Shown: one piece after another, positions 5,283-13,907 of the stretch
How the letters are laid out: each line of letters opens with the position of its first letter
Position numbering within the stretch: the first letter of the stretch is position 1
Assembly: GCA_031284645.1 (NCBI GenBank)
Contig: JAITXS010000130.1
Coordinates: 1 to 14,225, forward strand
Direction of reading: 5' to 3'
DNA: 14,225 bases
Source of the DNA: Spirochaetaceae bacterium
GTDB lineage: Bacteria > Spirochaetota > Spirochaetia > Treponematales > Breznakiellaceae
Notes under the pieces: model-generated
Seen by the model: only the letters and a program-made list of their open reading frames with translations
Databases searched by the model: none
Told to the model about the DNA's origin: nothing
Made by a program: the position numbers and the translations under genes

Positions 5283-6637
5283 ACGGGATAAGGCAGGAAT
5301 TAAAAGACAAGATTCCTCCCCATGATGATGATGCTGAAAAGGCGGCGCTCGGCGCGATGCTCCTTGAGGATGACGCTGTTTCCGCCGCCGTTTCTCTTTT
5401 AAAGCCGGAAGATTTTTATTCAAACGCAAACGGCAGGATTTATAAAGCGATACAGAGTATTTATGATAAAGGCGGTAAACGAAAAGCCGACATCATAACA
5501 GTCTGTGACGAACTGCGTCAGTCCGGTGATTTAGACAGTGCCGGCGGCGAAGCGTATATCGCAAGTCTTACCAATTCAGTGCCGACTGCGGCAAATATAA
5601 AATATTATATCGAACTCGTACAGGATCGTGCATTAAGGCGTTCTCTGCTTACCGTATCCTCAAAAATTACCGCTAAAGCCTTTGATATTTCCGAAAGCTC
5701 GTACGAAATCCTTGAAAAAGCCCAGCAGTTTATTTTTGAACTCATCGAACAAAAACAAACATATAAATACAAGGATATAAAAATCCTTGTTCGGGAAACA
5801 ATCGCATGGATGGAAGAGCATATCGACAAGGAATTTACCGGTATAACATGCGGTTTTTCAGATATAGACTACTACACCGGCGGTTTTCAAAAATCCGAGA
5901 TGATAGTTATCGGGGCACGTCCTTCAATCGGGAAAACAGCACTTGCTTTAAATATGGCGGCAAACATTGCGATTATGCAAAAAATACCCACCGGTTTTTT
6001 TTCTCTGGAAATGTCCGATGTCTTGTTGACCATGCGTCTTTTAGCGGCCGAAGCTCGGGTTGATACAAAAAACATCAGAATACAGGCTAAACTCGAAAAA
6101 AGCAGGAGTTTTCAGAAGATGCTTGATGAAGCCGGCAGGATTTATAGTGCTCCGCTCCATATTGAGGCCATACCGAATATGAAACTTTTAGATTTACGCA
6201 CGCAGGCGCGCCGTCTGCGGGAAATTGAAAAAGTCGAAATTATTTTTATTGATTATCTGGGTCTTATCGGCAGCGATAATGTTTATGCACCGCGTTACGA
6301 GCAATTTGCAGAAATATCCCGCTCAATAAAAAGTCTTGCCCGCGAGTTGAATATTCCGATTGTTGTGCTCTCTCAGGTTGCCCGCGATTCGGAAGGCAAA
6401 AAACCGACTCTTGCCAATTTACGCGATTCAGGTGCGGTAGAGCAGGACGCCGATGTTGTTCTTTTGATGCATCGGGAAAGAAGAAAAGACGATAATGAGC
6501 CGGAACCTGATTTTTTTGAGACTGATATTGAAATTGCAAAAAACAGAAACGGCCCTACGGGCAAGGCAACACTTGCCTATTATCCTAAATGGACAAAATT
6601 TATCAATTACGATAAAAAGGGCGGGGACTCACGATAA
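5279..6637 (+). CDS. dnaB: Replicative DNA helicase DnaB
   Basis: A 452-residue hexameric 5'-3' helicase that unwinds DNA at the fork and binds primase. Residues 12-115 are the N-terminal primase-interacting domain (DAEKAALGAMLLE, DFYSNANGRIYKAI). A linker with paired helices leads to the RecA-like motor: Walker A GARPSIGKT (212-220), Walker B IIFIDYLGLI ending on Asp325, sensor Gln366 in VVLSQVARDSE, RDSGAVEQDAD, and the arginine finger in KNRNGPTG (421-428). No intein and no odd insertion is present. Start ATG overlaps the rplI stop by four bases. Last major gene of the ribosomal/replication operon. Confidence 0.97.
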   Translation: MNGIRQELKDKIPPHDDDAEKAALGAMLLEDDAVSAAVSLLKPEDFYSNANGRIYKAIQSIYDKGGKRKADIITVCDELRQSGDLDSAGGEAYIASLTNSVPTAANIKYYIELVQDRALRRSLLTVSSKITAKAFDISESSYEILEKAQQFIFELIEQKQTYKYKDIKILVRETIAWMEEHIDKEFTGITCGFSDIDYYTGGFQKSEMIVIGARPSIGKTALALNMAANIAIMQKIPTGFFSLEMSDVLLTMRLLAAEARVDTKNIRIQAKLEKSRSFQKMLDEAGRIYSAPLHIEAIPNMKLLDLRTQARRLREIEKVEIIFIDYLGLIGSDNVYAPRYEQFAEISRSIKSLARELNIPIVVLSQVARDSEGKKPTLANLRDSGAVEQDADVVLLMHRERRKDDNEPEPDFFETDIEIAKNRNGPTGKATLAYYPKWTKFINYDKKGGDSR

Positions 6638-6721
6638 TGTAACGCTAACTGCTATTTTGAAAGACATACCCGCTTGGGGAGGAAGATGGCTTTTTCCCTT
6701 ATAGCGCTTAAGGAGAAGCTC

Positions 6722-7015
6722 ATGGCTTTTATTGATAATTATGATTTTGAAAATTTAATTGATGAGGGGAAACGCCTTGTTATTGAGGAGCTCGGGTCTC
6801 AGCTGGAAGACTGGCCCCACCCGGTCTGTCTGTGTAATGATTGTATCGTCGACATGGCGGGAATGGCACTGAACCATTTACCGCCCCGCTACCATTGTTC
6901 GCTTTTAGGCGGACTCTACGCCGCAGATTTAGAGGATATGATTTACCGGAAAAAATTAAAAAAAGCAGTCGCACACGCGATTAAACGGGTAAGTGAGAAC
7001 CCGGCACACGATTGA
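6722..7015 (+). CDS. ComFB-family small protein
   Basis: A 97-residue protein resembling late competence protein ComFB. Marks are the N-terminal acidic helix, a Cys cluster C-x-C-x2-C (VCLCNDC), then MAGMALNHLPPRYHCSLLGG, where LPPRY is the family's best-known stretch. ComFB proteins in other bacteria occur in competence, motility or second-messenger settings; the role here is unknown. The start chosen is the ATG at 6722 with AAGGAG six bases upstream. An in-frame ATG at 6686 (preceded closely by GGGAGG) and a TTG at 6674 are possible; the bases around the two ATGs look duplicated (both followed by GGCTTTT). It follows dnaB by 84 bp with no terminator seen. Its 3' end overlaps the convergent HAD gene by 35 bp. 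Confidence 0.8.
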   Translation: MAFIDNYDFENLIDEGKRLVIEELGSQLEDWPHPVCLCNDCIVDMAGMALNHLPPRYHCSLLGGLYAADLEDMIYRKKLKKAVAHAIKRVSENPAHD

Positions 7016-7856
7016 GATAGTATGTTTCAAGAAATTCTGCAACGCCGTTTTCAGTATTAGCCCCAATCACAAGATCTGCCGCAGCTTTTACGGTATCGCG
7101 GGCGTTTCCTGGCGCACAGGAAAAACCCGCCGCAGTAAACAATGAAAGATCGTTCTCTTCATCGCCAAAAGCGATTATCTGTGAAGCTTCTAAATTCCGC
7201 TCTTCCATGACAAAGCACAGACCCGCTCCTTTTGACGCTTTTTTGTTTAAAATCTCTAAAAAATTCTCTGCGGATTTTACTATATTGATTTCGTTCTTGA
7301 ATTTTCCATAAAGTTCCGTGCGGATTTCTTCAAGTTCTTGCGCCTGAGCGATAAAAAGCCCTTTGATACAGCTTTGGGTATCATTTTTTTGCAAGAGATC
7401 ATCGATGTTTCCGTATTGAAAATCAAGTCCGGTTCTCTTTTGGTACAAGTTTGAAGCCTCCGACGGGTTTTCCGCCATCAAGACCTCAATCTCGGGGTCG
7501 TCTTCGTCTGCAAAAAACACATGAAAATGAACACGGCGGCGGCGTGCGATAAGCGCACAGGCCAGCGTTAATTCCCGTGATAAAAATAAATGGTGAATAA
7601 TTTTATTTTCCGGCATGCGAACAATTTCGGCACCGTTATAGTAGACCATAGATCCCGTGGTCTCTAATGCGGCTCTGTACGGTTCGGCAGCTTGTACGCT
7701 CCGTCCGGTCGCAATAATAATTTGCAGGCCCTGTTCCATGCATTTTTTAAAAACAGAGAGTGTTTTATCGCTCAGAATCGCAGAAGGAAGGAGCACTGTT
7801 CCGTCAAGGTCAATGGCTATGGCTTTTATTGTGTTGATATCAAAATTTGGATTCAT
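6981..7856 (-). CDS. HAD-superfamily hydrolase, Cof-type
   Basis: A 291-residue member of the Cof (IIB) branch of HAD phosphatases, which act in the cytosol on sugar phosphates, nucleotides or flavin phosphates. Motif I is AIDLDGTVL with nucleophile Asp16 and Asp18; motif II is IIIATGRS; motif III is Lys209 in KKASKGAGL; motif IV is GDEENDLSLF (231-240). Between motifs II and III lies the large cap domain. ENGVAEFLE near the end is also typical. The substrate cannot be told from sequence. It starts 14 bp after lepA on the same strand with an AAGG stretch about 12 nt upstream, so the two are probably co-transcribed. Its last 12 codons overlap the 3' end of the ComFB-like gene. Confidence 0.9.
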   Translation of the reverse strand: MNPNFDINTIKAIAIDLDGTVLLPSAILSDKTLSVFKKCMEQGLQIIIATGRSVQAAEPYRAALETTGSMVYYNGAEIVRMPENKIIHHLFLSRELTLACALIARRRRVHFHVFFADEDDPEIEVLMAENPSEASNLYQKRTGLDFQYGNIDDLLQKNDTQSCIKGLFIAQAQELEEIRTELYGKFKNEINIVKSAENFLEILNKKASKGAGLCFVMEERNLEASQIIAFGDEENDLSLFTAAGFSCAPGNARDTVKAAADLVIGANTENGVAEFLETYYLNRVPGSHLPV

Positions 7857-7870
7857 GGATTTTAATTACC

Positions 7871-9676
7871 TTATGAGTCTTTGGTTTTAAGAACGGCAAG
7901 GAAAGCTGATTGCGGCAGTTCAACATCGCCGACCATCTTCATGCGTTTCTTGCCCTCTTTCTGTTTTTCCAACAGTTTTCTTTTACGGGTAACATCCCCG
8001 CCGTAACATTTTGCAAGAACATCTTTACGCAGGGCATTGATTGTTTCCCTTGCAATGATATTGCTGCCTATAGCGCCTTGAATCGGTATTTTGAACTGTT
8101 GGCGGGGAATCTCATCTTTCAGACGATCACAGACAAAGCGTGCCCGTTCCTGCGCTTTGTCTTTATAGACAAGCTGGGAAAGAGCGTCAACAGCTTTATT
8201 GTTCAGCAGTATATCAAGTTTAACAAGTTCGGTCGGCTTATATTCGCTTATCTCATAGTCAAACGAGGCATAACCTCTGCTTATGCTTTTTAATTTATCG
8301 TAAAAATCAAAAAGCACTTCGGAAAGAGGCATCTCGTATACAAGTTCAACACGTTTTTCATCAAGGTACGTCATATTTGTTTGTACCGCCCGTTTATCAA
8401 GGCAAAGCGTCATAATATTACCTAAAAATGTCGTGGGGCTTATAATAGAGGCGCGTATATAAGGCTCCTCGGCGCTTTCAAGCTTGCTTGGATCAGGATA
8501 ATTATTGGGATTATCAATAAAAACGCGCTCCCCGTTTTTTAACTGAATTTGATATTTTACGGAAGGCGCGGTAAAAATGACGGACTGATTAAATTCGCGC
8601 TCCAGTCTTTCTTCAATAACTTCAAGATGAAGAAGACCTAAAAACCCGCAGCGGAAACCAAAACCAAGAGCTGCCGAAGAATCTTTTTCATAGACTAAAG
8701 AAGCGTCATTCAGTTTTAATTTTTCAAGGCTCACCTGTAATTCTTCGTAATCATTTGAATCAACAGGATAGAGGGAGCTGTATACAACAGGTTTTACTTC
8801 CCTGAACCCGGGGAGAGCCTTTTGGCAGGCATTATCCACGCCGGTGATGGTGTCCCCGACACGGGCATCGCTTACTGTTTTAATACCGGCGACAATATAA
8901 CCAACACTGCCTGCCCTAAGCTCGGCTTTCTCGACCAGAGCAATCTTGAACAGACCCACACTCTCTACCTCATATTCAGCGCCGCACGACATAAAACGGA
9001 TTTTCATGCCTTTTTTAATCGTCCCGTCAAAAATCCTGATATGCGCGATAACTCCGCGGTAACTGTCATAGTGGCAGTCAAAAATCAACGCCCGAAGCGG
9101 CTTGTCATCGCTTCCTTCAGGCGGCGGGATTCTGGTAATAATTGCCTCAAAAAGCTCGTCAATACCCGTGCCCTGGCGCGCCGATACCAGAAGCGCGCTT
9201 TCCGCATCAAGGCCGAGATCTTTTTTAATCTGCGCTTTTGTTCCGGCAATATCCGCTGCGTTCATGTCAATCTTATTGATAATCGGTACAATTTCAAGAT
9301 TATGTTCCAACGCAAGATACATATTGGACAGGGTTTGCGCCTGTACGCCCTGCGTTGCGTCAATCAAAAGCAGCGCCCCCTCGCAGGAGCTAATCGCCCG
9401 GGAAACCTCATAGGTAAAATCAACGTGTCCCGGGGTATCGACAAAGTTCAGCTCGTATATGACGCCGTCATTTCCCTGATACGGAATCGTCACAGCCTGA
9501 CTTTTTATCGTGATGCCCCGTTCTCTTTCAATATCCATAGTGTCAAGAATCTGATTTTTAAAATCCCGATCGCTTACCAGATGAACCTTTTCGATGAGTC
9601 GGTCTGCAAGTGTTGATTTCCCATGGTCTATATGGGCTATAATACAAAAATTCCGGATATGAGCCGTATCTGTCAT
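7871..9676 (-). CDS. lepA: Elongation factor 4 (LepA)
   Basis: A translational GTPase that acts on stalled or mistranslocated ribosomes and supports 30S biogenesis. Numbering from the TTG two codons upstream of the chosen start, G1 is AHIDHGKST (16-24), G2 is RERGITI, G3 is DTPGHVDF (82-89) and G4 is NKID (136-139). Then come EF-G-like domains II, III and V and the LepA-specific C-terminal domain (QQFKIPIQGAIGSNIIARET, CYGGDVTRKRKLLEKQKEGKKRMK). The start taken is ATG at 9676 (601 residues), matching homologues that begin a few residues before IRNF. Neither it nor the TTG at 9682 has a near SD, whereas an ideal AAGGAGG lies about 50 nt upstream in front of an out-of-frame GTG. Followed by the HAD gene. 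Confidence 0.95.
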   Translation of the reverse strand: MTDTAHIRNFCIIAHIDHGKSTLADRLIEKVHLVSDRDFKNQILDTMDIERERGITIKSQAVTIPYQGNDGVIYELNFVDTPGHVDFTYEVSRAISSCEGALLLIDATQGVQAQTLSNMYLALEHNLEIVPIINKIDMNAADIAGTKAQIKKDLGLDAESALLVSARQGTGIDELFEAIITRIPPPEGSDDKPLRALIFDCHYDSYRGVIAHIRIFDGTIKKGMKIRFMSCGAEYEVESVGLFKIALVEKAELRAGSVGYIVAGIKTVSDARVGDTITGVDNACQKALPGFREVKPVVYSSLYPVDSNDYEELQVSLEKLKLNDASLVYEKDSSAALGFGFRCGFLGLLHLEVIEERLEREFNQSVIFTAPSVKYQIQLKNGERVFIDNPNNYPDPSKLESAEEPYIRASIISPTTFLGNIMTLCLDKRAVQTNMTYLDEKRVELVYEMPLSEVLFDFYDKLKSISRGYASFDYEISEYKPTELVKLDILLNNKAVDALSQLVYKDKAQERARFVCDRLKDEIPRQQFKIPIQGAIGSNIIARETINALRKDVLAKCYGGDVTRKRKLLEKQKEGKKRMKMVGDVELPQSAFLAVLKTKDS

Positions 9677-9719
9677 AGGCAAAGCATAGCCGAAAGAAAG
9701 AAAACTCTCTAGCAGGCAC
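9558..9719 (-). CDS. Possible short upstream ORF overlapping the lepA start
   Basis: AAGGAGG at 9732-9726, six bases, then GTG at 9719 opens a 53-codon frame that crosses the lepA start in the +1 frame and stops at 9558. The peptide is rich in aromatics and has no recognisable domain; much of it is the shadow of lepA. The ribosome site is the best one in the neuB-lepA gap, which is why it is listed. It could be a regulatory leader ORF or chance. Confidence 0.25.
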   Translation of the reverse strand: MPAREFSFFRLCFAYDRYGSYPEFLYYSPYRPWEINTCRPTHRKGSSGKRSGF

Positions 9720-9749
9720 GGTTGGCCTCCTTAGCTGATAGACAGAGCG

Positions 9750-10853
9750 CTAGATATCCTCAAACCGTACCCCCTCACCGGATGGGATTGTTTTTCCGGC
9801 AGCACGACCAAGGATCTGTTCAAAAAAAGACGGATGAAGCCCGGGCCGCAAGATTTTTTCCGTGCGCAGAACCCCGATATTGCTCATCGTAAATAATTCA
9901 CCTTTTTCGATTTCCCGCAAGGCATGAATAGAGCGATTTGTACGCTGATAATTTTCCTTTTCCGACCGGGATAAGCTTTTGATACCATCGCCCAAGACAG
10001 AATCCACTTTTTCCCTGCCGAACAGAGTTTTTGCCATTTCAATGATTGCCTCAGAACTCTGTGCTTCCGCCACCCGGATAAAAGCGCTCATGCGGGCAAA
10101 ATCCTGCGGCACAAGCGCGACAGGATCGTCAAGCCCGCCGCCGCGGCGCGAAAGACAAAAATGTTTTTCAATCATCACGGCTCCGCAAGAAACGGCAAGG
10201 AGCGGCACCAGCACAGGATCAAGACTGTGGTCGCTTAGCCCGACACTGACGCCGAAAATTCCGCTTAAATTACGTAACAGGTTTATATTGTAATCATCTT
10301 CCGGTGCGGGGTAGGCGGTAACACAGTGTAACAAACAAACCTTTTTTTTATCAAAATAGCGCAGGGCGTTTTCTATATCGCTTAACTTTGAGACGCCGCT
10401 TGATAAGAGTACCGGAATGTTTTTCAGGGCGATTTTTTGTAAAAGCTGCACATAGTTTAATTCCGGAGAAGCGATTTTGACAAAATCAGGCGATAACGAA
10501 AACAACTCATCGGCACTTTTTTCGCCAAACGGAGTGGCTAAAAATAAAAGCCCCTGTGCTTCGGTGCTCTCTTTTATCCGCGCATAAAAATCTGTCGGCA
10601 CTTCCAGCTTTTTAAATACATCGTACAGCTTGATATCACCGCCGGGGAGCGGGACAAAACCCGTATTCGGATGCAAAATTTCATCAGCATAAACAATCTG
10701 AGTTTTGATACAATCCGCCCCCGCTTCCGCGGCTGCCGCAACCATCTCCTGCGCTTTGATAATATCCCCGTTATGTGAAGTCCCCAGTTCCGCTATTATC
10801 AAGGTATGCTTTGGCGAGTAGCTTGTATTCTTTAATTTAAATTCAAAACTCAT
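9750..10853 (-). CDS. neuB: NeuB-family sialic acid (or related nonulosonic acid) synthase
   Basis: Condenses phosphoenolpyruvate with an N-acetyl hexosamine to make a nine-carbon acid sugar used on surface polymers. Residues 1 to about 285 are the TIM-barrel NeuB domain: IIAELGTSHNGD, GADCIKTQ, LATPFGEKS, KIASPEL, LLSSGVSKLSD, LLHCVTAYPAPEDDYN, GLSDHS and EKHF, the last two giving the metal-binding His209 and His231. Residues about 303-367 are the antifreeze-like SAF domain (RTNRSIHALREIEKGE). The start is set at ATG 10853 since MSFEFKLKNTSY matches a normal beginning; upstream codons to 10889 lie in the promoter-like area. The usual GPDH stretch reads GLDD here, so the exact substrate is open. 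No neuA, neuC or glycosyltransferase is nearby. Confidence 0.88.
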   Translation of the reverse strand: MSFEFKLKNTSYSPKHTLIIAELGTSHNGDIIKAQEMVAAAAEAGADCIKTQIVYADEILHPNTGFVPLPGGDIKLYDVFKKLEVPTDFYARIKESTEAQGLLFLATPFGEKSADELFSLSPDFVKIASPELNYVQLLQKIALKNIPVLLSSGVSKLSDIENALRYFDKKKVCLLHCVTAYPAPEDDYNINLLRNLSGIFGVSVGLSDHSLDPVLVPLLAVSCGAVMIEKHFCLSRRGGGLDDPVALVPQDFARMSAFIRVAEAQSSEAIIEMAKTLFGREKVDSVLGDGIKSLSRSEKENYQRTNRSIHALREIEKGELFTMSNIGVLRTEKILRPGLHPSFFEQILGRAAGKTIPSGEGVRFEDI

Positions 10854-10854
10854 A

Positions 10855-10889
10855 GCATTATTTTCAATAATGCGCCGTCTCATTGTCAA
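10855..10889 (-). promoter_or_regulatory. Possible neuB promoter with perfect palindrome
   Basis: Read on the minus strand, TTGACA (10889-10884) is followed by an 8-bp perfect inverted repeat, gcattatt-gaa-aataatgc (10873-10855), ending next to the neuB ATG at 10853. A weak -10 (GAAAAT, 10865-10860) would lie inside it. It could be an operator or an mRNA hairpin at the start codon. No SD is seen. Confidence 0.35.
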
Positions 10890-11052
10890 GCCGCCCCACG
10901 CGATATTCGTAAAAAGATCTGCTGTTTTTCATGGATATTCCGGATCTTATATGCCTTGGCGATTAAAAACATCTGAATAGTTACAAAATTATACGAGCGG
11001 AACTGCTGCGGAGGATTGAACAAGCGTATCCAAGTAAGATATTGTTAAATCC

Positions 11053-12894
11053 ATGAAATTCAGTGAATTTTATCTTCCCACCTTACGCGAAGGAGGCGGA
11101 GATGCGATTATTGCAAGCCATCGTTTGATGTTTCGTTCCGGTATGATACGCAAACTGTCAAACGGGCTTTTTGCGTACCTTCCCTTGGGTTTGCGCTCGT
11201 TTCGTAAACTTGAAAACATTATCCGTGAAGAAATCGAGGCTATCGGTGCCCGCGAGATTAAGGCCCCGGTAGTTGTTCCGGGAGAGCTTTGGAAAGAATC
11301 CGGACGCTGGGATTCTATGGGCGATGCCCTTTTGCGGGCAAAAAACAGGCTGAACGTTGATTTGGTTGTCTCGCCGACAGCAGAAGAGGCGTTTACCGCA
11401 ATAGTGCGGGAAGATCTCTTTAGTTACAAACAACTCCCTGTTAATCTCTATCAGATAAACACAAAGTATCGTGATGAAATACGCCCGCGTTACGGTGTCA
11501 TGAGGGCTCGTGAGTTTGTAATGTTTGACGCCTACTCATTTCATGTTGACGAAGAAAGTCTTGATTCGGTATACAAGGCTATGGGCAGGGCGTACAAGCG
11601 GATTTTTAAACGCTGCGGACTTTCGGTTATTCCGGTTAAAGCTGATTCCGGCGCGATGGGGGGGGCGGGTTCCGAGGAGTTTATGGTGGAAAGCCTCATC
11701 GGAGACAATATCCTTCTCCTCTGTCCGGCCTGTGATTATTCGGCAAATGTCGAGAAGGCCGGCTGTCAAGCGGATTTTACCCCGGTGCCCCCTTTGCAGG
11801 AGGCAAAAACAAGAGCTTCCTCCCTCCCCGCTGTGGAAATAATTGACACACCCGAGGTAAAAACGATCGCCGAACTCTGTACTTTCCTTAAAACTGATGC
11901 GAAAAATTTTATCAAAACACTTATTTACCGTGCCCTGAATGTTGAATTAGACCTTTCCGGCGTATGTAATCTTGAGCGAAAAAAACCCTCCCCGGATGCA
12001 CTGCCTGTTTACCCTGAAGTTTTTGTTGCCGTTTGTATACGCGGAGACCTTGATGTGAATGAAGTCAAGCTTGCCTCTGTGTTAAAAGCCGCGGAACTTG
12101 CCCTTGCCTCGGAAGAAGATGTCCGGCGCATTACCCAAGCGCCGCTTGGTTTTGCCGGACCTGTCGGACTGAGCGCTATCCCGATTATTGCCGATGAATC
12201 TGCTCTTGCGATTCCGTGCGCGTTTACCGGTGCGCTTGCCGAGGACAAACACTACAAAAACGTGGTATACGGTCGTGACTGGACGCCGTTTATGAGCGCC
12301 GACCTTAGAACCGTAAAAGCCGGAGACAAATGCCCTGTGTGTGGAGAAGCGCTCTATGAAAAGAAGGGGAACGAACTGGGGCATATCTTTAAACTCGGCA
12401 AAAAATACAGTACTTCAATGCATCTGGCTTATCTTGACGAGACCGGCAAAAGTCAAATCCCGACAATGGGCTGTTACGGTATCGGGCTTGACCGCACTCT
12501 TGCCAGTGTTATAGAGGAACACCACGATGAGGCCGGTATCATCTGGACGGCGACGCTTGCCCCGTTTGATGTGATCATCGTGCCGGTGAAATACGATGGT
12601 GAGGTAAAAGCCGCAGCCGATGAGCTTGCCGCTCATTTACAAAAATACGGCATTGATGTTCTGCTTGATGACAGAGCCGAACGGGCGGGTGTAAAATTCA
12701 ACGATGCCGACCTCATCGGCATTCCGTACCGTGTTGTGGTGGGAGATAAAAATCTCTCTCATGATCCGCCGGAATTTGAAATTAAAAAACGGGGGAGCAA
12801 AGATAGCGAGCTTATTGAGCGGGGGAGGGCGGCCGATTACCTTGCACAACGAGTTCGTCTTGATATCGAGCAGTTAAATGGGGATGAATCATGA
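11053..12894 (+). CDS. proS: Prolyl-tRNA synthetase, bacterial type
   Basis: Charges tRNA-Pro in the cytosol. A 613-residue class II enzyme: motif 1 in GLFAYLPLGLRSFRKLENII (38-57), motif 2 YRDEIRPRYGVMRAREFVMF (139-158), and motif 3 GCYGIGLDRTLASVIEEHHD (473-492). Between motifs 2 and 3 is the YbaK-like INS editing domain (about 225-405), which clears Ala-tRNA-Pro; the editing lysine appears kept as Lys288 in NFIKTLIYR. About 20 extra residues (around 298-320) sit in this domain compared with E. coli. CPAC (224-227) and CPVC (427-430) flank it. The anticodon-binding domain follows (about 505-605). The start fits family N-termini but has no near SD. It ends in an ATGA overlap with trpS. Confidence 0.97.
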   Translation: MKFSEFYLPTLREGGGDAIIASHRLMFRSGMIRKLSNGLFAYLPLGLRSFRKLENIIREEIEAIGAREIKAPVVVPGELWKESGRWDSMGDALLRAKNRLNVDLVVSPTAEEAFTAIVREDLFSYKQLPVNLYQINTKYRDEIRPRYGVMRAREFVMFDAYSFHVDEESLDSVYKAMGRAYKRIFKRCGLSVIPVKADSGAMGGAGSEEFMVESLIGDNILLLCPACDYSANVEKAGCQADFTPVPPLQEAKTRASSLPAVEIIDTPEVKTIAELCTFLKTDAKNFIKTLIYRALNVELDLSGVCNLERKKPSPDALPVYPEVFVAVCIRGDLDVNEVKLASVLKAAELALASEEDVRRITQAPLGFAGPVGLSAIPIIADESALAIPCAFTGALAEDKHYKNVVYGRDWTPFMSADLRTVKAGDKCPVCGEALYEKKGNELGHIFKLGKKYSTSMHLAYLDETGKSQIPTMGCYGIGLDRTLASVIEEHHDEAGIIWTATLAPFDVIIVPVKYDGEVKAAADELAAHLQKYGIDVLLDDRAERAGVKFNDADLIGIPYRVVVGDKNLSHDPPEFEIKKRGSKDSELIERGRAADYLAQRVRLDIEQLNGDES

Positions 12895-13904
12895 AAATTG
12901 CGCTTACCGGAATTAAACCAACCGGAAATCTCCATATCGGGAACTATTTTGGCGCGATAAAACCCGCGCTGGAACTTTCAAAAAAGTACGCGGCCCGTTA
13001 TTTTATTGCTGATTATCATGCCTTGAACAGCGTCAAAAATCCTGAAGAACTTCGCCGTTACATTCTTGAAGTTTCGGCAGGCTGGCTCGCTGCCGGCCTT
13101 AATCCCGAAACTCTTCTCTTTTACCGGCAAAGCTCTGTTCCCGAAACCTTTGAGCTTGCAACAATCCTTGCTGCCTTTACCCCAAAAGGATTGATGAACC
13201 GGGCTCACGCATACAAGGCAATAGTACAGACGAATATCGAAAAAGCCGAAGATCCCGATGCAGGCGTTAATATGGGCTTGTTTACCTATCCTATACTTAT
13301 GGCAGCGGACATTCTGCTCTTTGATTCCGATATAGTGCCGGTGGGCCGCGATCAAACCCAGCATGTTGAAATGGCGGCGGACATCGCTGCGGCAGTTAAT
13401 TTTAATTATAAACAGGACTTACTTAAAATCCCGCAGGCGCTTGTACAGGAGAGCGTCGCTATTGTGCCCGGCTTGGACGGGCGCAAGATGAGTAAAAGTT
13501 ACGGCAACACTATCCCGCTTTTTGTGCCGGAAAAACAGCTGCGTAAACTTATCATGCGGATCACCACCAATTCTCAAGGGGTGGAGGAGCCCAAAGACCC
13601 TGATTCTTCCCAGATTTTTTTACTCTATAAATTGTTTAGCTCAAGTGAAGAGCAAGAGTCTCTTGCTGCATCGTACCGTGCAGGCGGCATGGGCTGGGGG
13701 GAGGCAAAAGAAGAGCTTTTCCGTGTTGTAAACCGTGAACTCTCTCCCCTGCGTGAACGCTTTGACTCTCTTATCGCTGATCCTGAAAAAATCGAAGAGA
13801 TTCTCTCTTCCGGTGCTGAAAAAGCCCGGGTCATCGCAAAAAACACGATCAAACGTTTACAAGAGGCGATTGGCTTAAACTTTAAGAAGAGTAGTAGGGG
13901 TTAA
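12891..13904 (+). CDS. trpS: Tryptophanyl-tRNA synthetase
   Basis: Charges tRNA-Trp. A class I synthetase of 337 residues, the usual length. The HIGH-type motif is TGNLHIGNY (11-19), followed by family stretches such as PKGLMNRAHAYKA and GLFTYPILMAADILLFDSDI, VGRDQTQHVEMAADIA, and the KMSKS loop GRKMSKSYGN (197-206). The C-terminal helices end the protein. Start ATG overlaps the proS stop by four bases, implying coupled translation of two synthetases. The last residues (KKSSRG) and the stop codon come from bases with the G-rich character of the adjoining repeat, as for holA at the other repeat block. Confidence 0.97.
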   Translation: MKIALTGIKPTGNLHIGNYFGAIKPALELSKKYAARYFIADYHALNSVKNPEELRRYILEVSAGWLAAGLNPETLLFYRQSSVPETFELATILAAFTPKGLMNRAHAYKAIVQTNIEKAEDPDAGVNMGLFTYPILMAADILLFDSDIVPVGRDQTQHVEMAADIAAAVNFNYKQDLLKIPQALVQESVAIVPGLDGRKMSKSYGNTIPLFVPEKQLRKLIMRITTNSQGVEEPKDPDSSQIFLLYKLFSSSEEQESLAASYRAGGMGWGEAKEELFRVVNRELSPLRERFDSLIADPEKIEEILSSGAEKARVIAKNTIKRLQEAIGLNFKKSSRG

Positions 13905-13907
13905 AGA

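Noticed and set aside
8822..9616. 264-codon plus-strand frame inside lepA
   Set aside because: Long, but it lies antisense to highly conserved LepA GTPase domains and shows no recognisable motif.
10854..11052. T-box or other tRNA-sensing leader before proS
   Set aside because: No T-box sequence, specifier hairpin or terminator could be recognised in the 199-bp divergent gap; only weak promoter-like strings.
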